A stretch of DNA of 64,000 nucleotides from the NCBI GenBank assembly GCA_037042915.1, contig CM073199.1, positions 2,914,001 through 2,978,000 on the forward strand, in the 5' to 3' direction. This DNA comes from Auricularia sp. M13. Lineage: Eukaryota; Basidiomycota; Agaricomycetes; Auriculariales; Auriculariaceae. Positions 56,116 to 64,000 of this stretch are shown piece after piece. The position numbers and the translations under genes were made by a program. Below the pieces are notes generated by a model. The model had not been told where the DNA came from. It saw only the letters and a list, made by a program, of their open reading frames with translations, and did not search any database. Numbering within the stretch: position 1 is the stretch's first letter; every line of letters begins with the position of its first letter.

Positions 56116-58464
56116 CTATGTGGACCGTCGGTCGCTCAGCGACGTGTAGCGGCCTCGGGAGGAATAGAATTGCACTCACTGCAAGCGATATGCGTCGTCG
56201 AAGATGCAGATGGGTCTGCTGTAGGGAGAGCTGGAGCTACGCTCTTTCAGATGAGGGAACGGGCTGAGAGATGAAATGCGCTCTTTAAGATGAAAAGGTG
56301 CTGTGCCAACTATTGAAATCTGACGTGGATATGCGGGTGCAGTATACTGATTACTGGGTCATTCTTATACGAATCTGGAAATCCTCGACGCATAGCTTGC
56401 CTCGTGTGTCCTGCACGTTTTCAACCCGATTCCCATGGACCACAGCATCCTACAGGCATATTCCACAGTGATTACTCTAGTCTCTGGTCCTTCCATGTTG
56501 CTCTTCGAGGTGTTTAACCGCCTGCTACACCGCTGACTCTCTGAGATGTCACAATCCTAGTCATAGTCAGAGTCATGTATTTCTCGAACGCTCATGCGAG
56601 AAGCTTAAGGCTCCGAGCATTTCGTCCTCCTGATGTTTGACTCAGGCACGACGACGGTCCCGGACACGTTGTAACGGCGAGGCGTGTCGCGGAGAGGTTT
56701 GCCAGAGAAGGAGCGGGGTAGATGTATGGCGGTGCTGGTGCGCGCAGAACTGAATACACAAACCGTTCACTGACAGCTCGGGGTTTGACTCGTGGCGACC
56801 CAAGCCAAGCGCCCGGGTCGGCGTCCTGCAAGTCCTCGGAGACGCGTACACCATTCTCCTCATCATCCAAACACCTCTTTCTTGCTATCAGACTGTTTTC
56901 TGAAGTCTTCGGAGTACGATTCACACCATGTGTGCCCGGAATTATTGTGTTGTATCCGCGGTAGTGATCATGACTCGCACAGCCACAGAAACGCGATACG
57001 TCATGCCCCTGTCTGCATTTGGCATTCCGTTGCGACTCACGCGCCTGGTACCGGGTTTACTCACGACTGCCTGCAGCTGGCGTCCGGTAGATATGGAACC
57101 CCGGGCTCTGTCATTCTTTTTCCGATAGGCATGGAAATTCTCTGGCAGGCTGTCCTCTCCTCCCCGCCGCCGACTCGAAGCTGTACTGACAGCTGAGTCC
57201 TGACGGACGTGCACTCTCCCCGGCGGAGACGTTCGCTGTGCCAAGTTCTCCGGCTGTCTTTCACACGGCGCTTTCGTTGAGCAGCATTGGAAGCTCACAT
57301 GAGCTGTGCTCAGGTGTAAGTAAAGTTTCTTTTGGAGCGGCATTCCGGACGCTATTGATCTGACTCATTGGCGTCTCACCATAGCCTTTCGTAAATGGCG
57401 AATGACGTTTCACGTAGGTTTACTCAGGTTCTATGCGTGTGAATATGTCCCCGTCTGACCTGGGCGGTCCAAGGTTGCCGTATTAATGTCAGCGTCTGTG
57501 AAGAGTTCCCTCGCGCAGATCAAGCAATGAGGTGGCAATCTACAGAATGCGTAGCAGGTAGCGTATTCCGTCTGACTTGCGATCGGGTTCCATTTCAGGA
57601 TAACGTGTTTCACCGATCTCATTGCCGTCATTGTGGCTTGGGAACAATTTCCAATTACACAGAGATAGAGTAAGTTTCCCGATTTCGTGCCAGACGTGCG
57701 TTGCTTGCATGAGTCGCAGGGGTTTCAGGGGCCAGAAACGGACGCAAGATCGCGTCTTGCAACTTCGTGCGGAGCCGTCCGCCGTGCGAAATTCGCGATC
57801 GGCAAGCGACGTGACACCTGACAGTTGAATGTATTGTTCGAAGGGTGAGAGTCCCCTTTCACTGCTCAGTGGAACAGTGCTAGAAGGGGGCGAACATCCC
57901 CTTAGTATTGCTGCGGTCGTTATCGCTGGCCCATGATTTTTAGCTCCATCCTCACATCAATCTCGTCCTGAGATGGGACCTCAGCGCTCAGCGCTAGGAG
58001 CGTCGCGGGTACAGTTTTTTGAGGGCAGGGTTTCTCAGTAGAAGCTTTCCATCACCTCGCTGGTCGCCGTGCATCTGCATCAGATTCCGCTCAGCGCCGT
58101 CATGCGGACGTCGGCAGCTCTTGTGCTTCTCGCCATCGCTCTCGCCGACTTACTCATCACTGCGACCGTCAACAGAGCGCATTTAGAATTATTGCTCTAA
58201 GTAGTCCAGATTTTTTGTTGGCCCTCAGGTGCGTGTTGTTGTGAAGGCACAACAGGGACGCATGTCGCTGTGACGACAGCACGTTGGCCAGCACCGCCAC
58301 TCCGCGTGGGAAAAAAATTGGGCGCCGGGCGGTTGAAGCGGGATTTCGGGAGTCGGAGTTTCGACTTCGTCCTCTCTTCCACCCACCCACCACAGCGCGC
58401 AGCGCCTGGCCGGCCCTTACCCTTTTCTTTTCCTCCCCGTTGTTGCTGCATATCCGCCTCGCGC
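56116..58464. other. gene-poor stretch of 2.3 kb
   Basis: Short frames on both strands without domains, repeats or RNA-gene signatures. The last about 200 bp before 58465 (C/T-rich run ending CTTTTCCTCCCCGTTG) look like the promoter/leader of the PH-CRIB gene. Confidence 0.45.
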
Positions 58465-59016
58465 ATGTCGTCTGAAACCAACGTGATACGCGCTGGCTGG
58501 GCGACCGTCAAGCGCAACGGCCTGCTCGCCTTCCTGGCCTGGCCCAAACGGTTCGTCGAGCTCGGCGACAAGACGCTCAACATCCGCAAAAGCGAGGTGC
58601 GGACCTTACTAGTTTAAAATTTAAATCCCAGACTCAACCTGATATTTTTCCCGTATTAGCGTGGAGCCTCGCGCGGGACGGTGCCACTAGGCGAAATAGC
58701 CAAGATAGAGCGGCTGGACACGAAGCCGTACTGCATCCTCGTAGAGACGCGCAATTCGCGGCGGGTGTATCTGAACCTGTCGTCGGACACGGAGGTCTAC
58801 GACTGGATGGACGACATCTACAACCGCTCGCCGCTGCGCCAGGGCGACCCGACCAACTTTGTGCACACCCAACACGCGACATTTGATCCCAACTCCGGCA
58901 AATTCGTCGTAAGTCCATTGTGCCAGTGCCAGCCGGTTCCAGTGTGGCTGAATGCACGACAATCCCAGGGACTGCCCACAGAATGGGGCCAGACTCTGAA
59001 CGGCTCGCACGCATGA
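58465..59016 (+). CDS. small PH-CRIB protein without a kinase domain (142 aa)
   Basis: Three exons, 58465-58596, 58660-58908 and 58969-59016, all whole codon numbers. A PH domain fills residues about 7-105: AGWATVKRNGLLAFLAWPKR, LNIRKSE, VPLGEIAKIERLDTKPYC, VYLNLSSDTEVYDWMDDIYN. A CRIB/PBD follows (about 112-137): PTNFVHTQHATFDPNSGKFV then GLPTEWGQTL. The stop comes six codons after GLPTEW, exactly where Cla4/PAK kinases would continue. CRIB motifs bind GTP-loaded Cdc42/Rac, and the PH domain would bring it to membranes. It may act as a Cdc42 effector adaptor in polarity, or compete with Cla4. No kinase motifs were seen in the next 580 bp, so it is not simply a misread first part of a kinase within this window. 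Confidence 0.85.
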
Positions 59017-59595
59017 GTATCATGCCCTCTGTATATGGTCACTATGTCGGTCCACACGCCGCGCCGGGAGCGCGCTTTCCCGTTCATCTTGGGGTTCAAT
59101 CCGTCGTTTTCTTGTATGTCACTCCGCGCACAAGCCCATCATCCATCGCTCTCTCGTTTGCATAGTCTCCTGCTGCTGTATTGCCCCCTCGCCCATATGC
59201 AATGTTTATCGCTTTCATTCTTGTAAAACGCCCTTGCCCGCCCGCCAGCTCGCCCAAGATTCCCGGTCTCGTCATCTCAGATCCGATATCGCCAGCGCTC
59301 TAACGGCGCGAAGCACGATCCCAAGACCAGTGACCGTGCCACCGCAGCCTAGGCACAGCGTCCCTGAAGATCGCCTCCCATGCCAGCGCCGCTCTCGAAC
59401 CTTGCAGGACACACGTTGGTGATCGACAATTTCTTCCTTGGCTATCTATGTACAGCACAACGCGACGGCCGCACATCGGATTCGCAGACTGCGTTGACGA
59501 CAAGGGTTGACTGCAGCGGGAGAGCCCGCGTTTGCGCCACCCTGGGCGCCCACGGCGGGGTGCGCATCGAGGCAGCGCGGTCAGCTGACGCATCC
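59017..59595. other. convergent 3' region
   Basis: Lies between the PH-CRIB stop and the Listerin stop. It holds both 3' ends, and no gene was found. Confidence 0.5.
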
Positions 59596-62500
59596 TTATA
59601 GGATGTCTGACCGGCACAACGGACACGTTGACGCATGGCTGCTTTTGAACCACTGCACGAGCACACACAACACGGCGTCAGTGGCGAGCTGGGTGAGGGC
59701 CGCGGCATGGGAAGCAGAAACGGACCTTGTACAGACAGCTTGCGTGGTACCGGTTCTTGCACGTCCTGCAGGGCTTCGTAGGCAGCGACTGGTCCGTGAC
59801 GCTGATAACGCTAAACGCCCACCGGTAATGAACAAACGATCGAACAAACGCGGGGAAGGGGCCGCGACGGCGTACCTATAGCAGATGGCGCACTCGACCT
59901 GGCCCTCAAAGTGGCCCGCGACGTTCTTGCGGAAGTGCAGCAGGCCGCCGAGCACGCCCTCCTCGCCGCCGGCGATGATCTGCGCGCCGAGCACCCACGC
60001 GCGCCACCGGTTCTCCGGGATGCCGCCCACCTTGCGCACCTCGCGCACCTCCGCGCCCTTCAGCGGCCAGTCCGCCGGCAGCCGCAGCGCGATCTCCAGC
60101 GACTGCTCGTCCACGGTGTACGATAGCAGCGCCTCGTTCGCCGACACGCGCACCGCCCAGTTCTCCTCCCGCAGCTCCGAGTCTGCCGGGAGCGAGCGCA
60201 GCGGCGCGAGTAGGTGCTGGATGAGCGGCGGGGAGAAGTAGGACGAGGTGAAGGTTGATACGGCATTGTGCAGCTGCCGATCGCTCGACTTGACGAACCA
60301 CGCCCGGACAAGCGAGGGCACGCATTGCAGTGCGCGGAAGTACAGGTGCGCGGCGAGTAATCTTGCTGAAAGCAGTGATGTGTGGTCGTACACTGTTACC
60401 CCTGTCAGCACGATCAATATGCAGACTGAGGTGGACACTCACAGGCCAAGTAAAACTCGTCTACTGCCCAATAATCAAGCTTGAACGGTTTCCGACTTCC
60501 AGATGGCACCATGACGCCTAACAATCCGAGTATGTTCGGCGCAAAATACGTTGCGATGAGGTCCAACGAGCGTATTTGCTCCGTATAGCCAGCTTTGACT
60601 TTGGCCGACTACAGCAAGGGTCGAAAGTGAGCGACAGCGCTCGAGCACGCAGGAGCAAACGCACCGCATCGGTAAAGGAGTCAAATATGAGCATCCACGC
60701 AAGAAACATGCCTTCCCAGGCCTGCGCATCCCACAGATCAGTCACAACGCATGTCAGGTAAGCGCAACATACGATCAAGAGGGGCTCGGAGTCCTGGCCC
60801 TCCTCCAGCTCAAACTCCAGATGCATCTCCACGAGCTGTAGCAGCTCGTCCGGCAGCTCGACTTTGGGCGGTGCGGGCTCGTTCGGATCGGGCGCCTCGC
60901 CGTCCTCAGCGGCAGTAGCCTCTACTGTCAGGGTCGTCGCCGCGGACTCAATGACGATGAACTCCGTGCGCTTCGCCGCGGCCTGCTGCAAGAAGCCATA
61001 CGATGCCTGCAGCACGCTCGGACTCGGCGAAGTGAGCAGATGAACGGTCTGTATGAAACGCGCGTGAACAATTGTTCGTACGACACGAGGCTGGCACGTG
61101 TTACCTTTGCAAGGGTGTGCTGGTCGAGCAGTGAAGATGGGATGTGCTGCGCCAGGTTCACAAGCAACTCCTTGCAGATGGAGCGCGGTTTCGATTCTTC
61201 ATCTTGGTCATGAGCAGTACGAACATGCAAACACCGCATCACTTACCTGCTGGAGACGACGTTTCCAATAGCCGGAGAACAAGGCCCATAATGGCCATCT
61301 CGCGCGGCGCCCAATACTCAGACCTGAGCATCTTGGTCGAAGCCGCCAGGTCGATGACGCTGGCAAGTAATCGCAGCGTCCGCGAGAGCAGCAACAGGTC
61401 TCCATCCTCGTTGAGGTCCGCGTTCTGTTCAAGATCATGAGCCGGGGACATCGACCATGAAGGAAAACTACGCACCTCAAGATTATTCTCGACCATATCA
61501 AGCACGACCTCCCAATGCTTCCCCAGCACAGTCTGCAGCACGGGCGCAAGCTGTACAAACAGCTCCGCAAGCTCGCACTCGACGGCCTCGTCGAGCTCCT
61601 CGTCGTCACTCTCGACCCACCGCTCGAGCGCCTTGACGAGGAACACCGCGCGCTGCTGCGGTACGAGCGCCGCGTCGCCCGCGGCGTCCGGCGCGGCGGC
61701 ATTCAGCGTGCGTAGTAATCGCAGGCCCTCGCCGTTCGCCTTGCCCGGCGGCACGCCTGCGAGCGTCGCCGCGAGCTCCGTCCGGTACCGCGCGAGCAGC
61801 GGCGGCTCGAGCGCCGTGGCGGAGACCGTGCGCAAGATGGCGTGTGCGGCGAGCGGTGCTGTTCAACGGCTTCAGCGTCAGGATCGCAGAACGAAGCGAG
61901 ACGCACCAGTCTTCTCCATCCCGCGCGCAGCCTTCACCCACGCCTCCGCGTCGGCCGTCTCGGCGCCCGCCATCAGCCGCCTCAGCATCCAAGCCACGCC
62001 GACCGCCTCGCGGTGCGTCGCGCACTTGCGCACAACCTCGCTTACAGCCTGTCCGAGCGCATCCTCCGCGCGCCCCTCGGCGACGCGCGCGTGCCAGCCG
62101 TCGTCGGGCGGCGGGACGAGCAGGTACGCCGCGAGTGCGAGCGCGTCGGACGTCGACGGGCGTAAGGCAAGATGCGCGAGGATCCACAAGTTATCCTTCG
62201 CCAGCGCGCGCTCGGCACTGAAGAGCGGGAGCAATGCACCCAGCACGCGCTCGTAGGCCGTCTTGCCATGCGCGTCCACCCTCTTCCCAGCCCCCGACGA
62301 CGATGAGGAGCTCGAGGCCGCGCCGACCGCAAGCGGCTCAACGACCGCCCACCCAGCGGGGAACGGCTCCCTCGCAGCGTCCGCGCGCATGCGCTCGAGC
62401 ACCGCAGGCTGCGGGACGAGCAAATTGAGCACGCGCCGCGCATCGTCCGCCGCGGCGCGCATCGCCGCGTCCAGGATCTGCGCGGGCGTCGGCAGCGCGG

Positions 62501-64000
62501 TCGTATCGACCAGCAAGTCCGCGAGGTCCAGCAGCACCGCATCGCGCTCCTCCTCGGTGAGCGCGACGACGACGTCGCCGGGCAGCGCGCCGGGCACCAG
62601 GCGCGCGATGAGGAACGCCTTGGGCCGCACGCCGCGCCACGCGCGTGCCGGGCTGGCGCCGACGAGCGCGAGCGCCGCGCGCGCGGCGGTGAGGTCGACG
62701 TGCGGGTCGCGCAGCAGCGCCGCGGCCGTCGCGCCGACGCTCTCCGCGACGCGCGCCTCCGCGGCGTCCAGCGCGTCCGGCGAGAGGAACGGCGCGGGGT
62801 GCGCGAGCAGGCGAGCGGCGAGCGTCGGCGGCGTCCTCCCCGCCAGGACGTCCGACAGCAGCGCGTCGAAGAACGCGTCGAGCTCGCGCGCGGCGGGGCG
62901 CAGCGCCTGCAGCGCTGGAGAGTTCGGCAGGGCGTCCAGGACGAGTTCCAGGACGGCGCTGTCCGCGCGCGAGAGGACGTTGTGCCAGATTTGCGCGCGG
63001 AGGGCGCCGTCGGCGCGGTGCGTCAGGTACGCGATGAGCACGGCTGGCGCCGCATTATCTTCTCCGACGAGTGCGTCAAGCGTCTGCCGCAGAATTTCAG
63101 TCAATTTTGTCGCGCGAAACGCGCAATGGCTACGACGTACCGAGCAGAATTCCTCGTCGGCCATGAGCGACGCGCTGAACGCGCCAAGCAGCTTCACGAG
63201 TGCAGCATCGTCGCGCCTCGCCACGGCGTCGCGCGCCAAATCGCGCACCAAAGTCTGCAGCTCCGGCCTCGCATGCAGCTCAGTGAGCAGCGCAACAGCA
63301 TGCGCCTTATCGCCCTCCGCAGACGCCAAAACATCCTTCGAACTCTGAACGATGGCCGCCCACGCCTTCTCGTACGCAGCTACGTATCAAAAACATCAGT
63401 CTACCGCGCAAAGCAATGGCGTGTCGCGCACCAGCATCCATCTTGGCCAGCTTGCCCAACCCGTCCGCAAACGCAGCCACATGCGCGTTCTTCAGCTCCT
63501 TGGCGAGCAGCGCGTCCCACGCGCGCGCAAACTGCGCCGGCGCGAGCCCGCCCGGTGCGCGGCGGCTGGCGAAGAAGAGCGCGCACTCGACGAGCGCCTG
63601 GAGGAACGCGCGCGCTGCGCCCGGCGTGCCCAGCGCGCGGCCGTCCACCGCCGCCCAGAGTGCCGCGAAGAACGCGCTGCCGTCGCCGATTATCTGCATT
63701 CCGGCGGGGCATGAGTTCAAAGAGGGAGAGGCAGCGGGAGACGCGGAATGGCGAACGCACGTCTGGCGGGATGGTGCTCAGCGCGACGAGCACGATGGGA
63801 TACCCGCGCGCGGGCGAGCCGCTGCAGCCCAGGGTGAGGAAGTGCAGGAACTCGGCGTACGCGCGCGATTCGCGCGGTGCGGGGCTTGAGGACCGTTGCT
63901 CGTGTTCGTGCTCCTCTTCGTGCTCTTCGTCGTCGTCAGAGTGCTCAGCTTCATGTTCATGTTCGTCATGATCGCGTTCCAAATGCCATGCTTGCGGATA
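59596..64000 (-). CDS. ltn1: Listerin (LTN1/RKR1) RING E3 ubiquitin ligase, 5' part missing
   Basis: The C-terminus is diagnostic. GHFEGQVECAICYS, joined over an intron to VISVTDQSLPTKPCRTCKNR, then YHASCLYKWFKSSHASTCPL and CRSDIL at the stop (59596-59598), is the Listerin RING-CH-like domain. Upstream exons give helical repeats: ENRWRAWVLGAQIIAGGEE (RWD-like region), LHLEFELEEGQDSEPLL, QAWEGMFLAWMLIFDSFTDA, then a large exon at about 61878-63329 with alanine-rich HEAT-like helices. Near 63890-63970 an Asp/Glu/His-rich run (EHEHEAEHSDDDEEHEEE) interrupts the repeats. Listerin binds stalled 60S subunits and ubiquitinates the nascent chain. At least 1200 residues are in the window, and the N-terminus lies beyond the right edge. 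Confidence 0.9.

Noticed and set aside
62263-63971. Long plus-strand frames (361 and 423 codons) across the Listerin gene
   Set aside because: Antisense to strongly supported Listerin coding sequence, Arg/Ala/Ser-rich and without known motifs.
1-64000. tRNA, rRNA, CRISPR arrays, operons or bacterial-style ribosome binding sites
   Set aside because: None seen; spliced genes with TATA boxes show eukaryotic nuclear DNA, and no tRNA B-box/A-box pair with a cloverleaf was found by eye.

Overview
The window is nuclear DNA from a filamentous basidiomycete, most likely a plant-biomass-degrading agaricomycete. Genes are broken by many short introns (mostly 45-80 bp, GT..AG, often with a CTGAC-like branch point). 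Coding DNA is GC-rich. Two secreted polysaccharidases carry fungal cellulose-binding CBM1 modules, and a seven-helix basidiomycete-type membrane protein and LtrA-type protein are present.

Layout. 1-6.5 kb: an alpha/beta-hydrolase-fold membrane protein running off the left edge, a secreted single-pass membrane protein, an unrecognised gene and a GNAT acetyltransferase. 6.8-22.5 kb: a stress-chaperone neighbourhood with three copies of one BAG-domain gene (6830-8821 minus, 16135-18114 minus, 20092-22478 plus). Each has a perfect four-unit heat-shock element and a TATA box. Between copies 2 and 3, which are inverted and share nearly identical promoters, lie a DnaJ-type zinc-finger gene and an F-box fragment. 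Copy 3 is frameshifted and carries a 496-bp hAT-type MITE with an exact 8-bp target duplication. An F-box/LRR-like gene and a five-exon gene of unknown family lie between copies 1 and 2. 23.5-32.7 kb: a seven-helix membrane protein, an LtrA-family protein, a GH30-CBM1 enzyme, a tiny membrane protein and a GH45-CBM1 endoglucanase.

34.6-47.9 kb: a truncated, internally deleted copy of the 5' end of SMC4 lies about 8.2 kb before full-length SMC4 in the same orientation. The CpG-rich DNA between them has no known gene family. By hand splicing it yields two candidate multi-exon genes (36569-38070 minus, 376 aa; 40535-41515 plus, 236 aa) and several exon-like repeats. These are the best candidates here for something undescribed.

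48.1-64 kb: conserved housekeeping genes: prolyl oligopeptidase, beta-adaptin (probably AP-1), an unknown 159-aa protein, a kinase-less PH-CRIB protein, and the C-terminal part of the ribosome quality-control E3 ligase Listerin, which runs off the right edge.

How genes may work together: BAG proteins are Hsp70 nucleotide-exchange cofactors and DnaJ-type zinc fingers bind unfolded clients, so 6.8-22.5 kb looks like an HSF1-driven co-chaperone cluster. GH30 and GH45 would act together outside the cell on xylan and cellulose. Several host genes contain single-base reading-frame shifts, which may be assembly indels or real decay. All splice models were made by eye from splice consensus and frame continuity.
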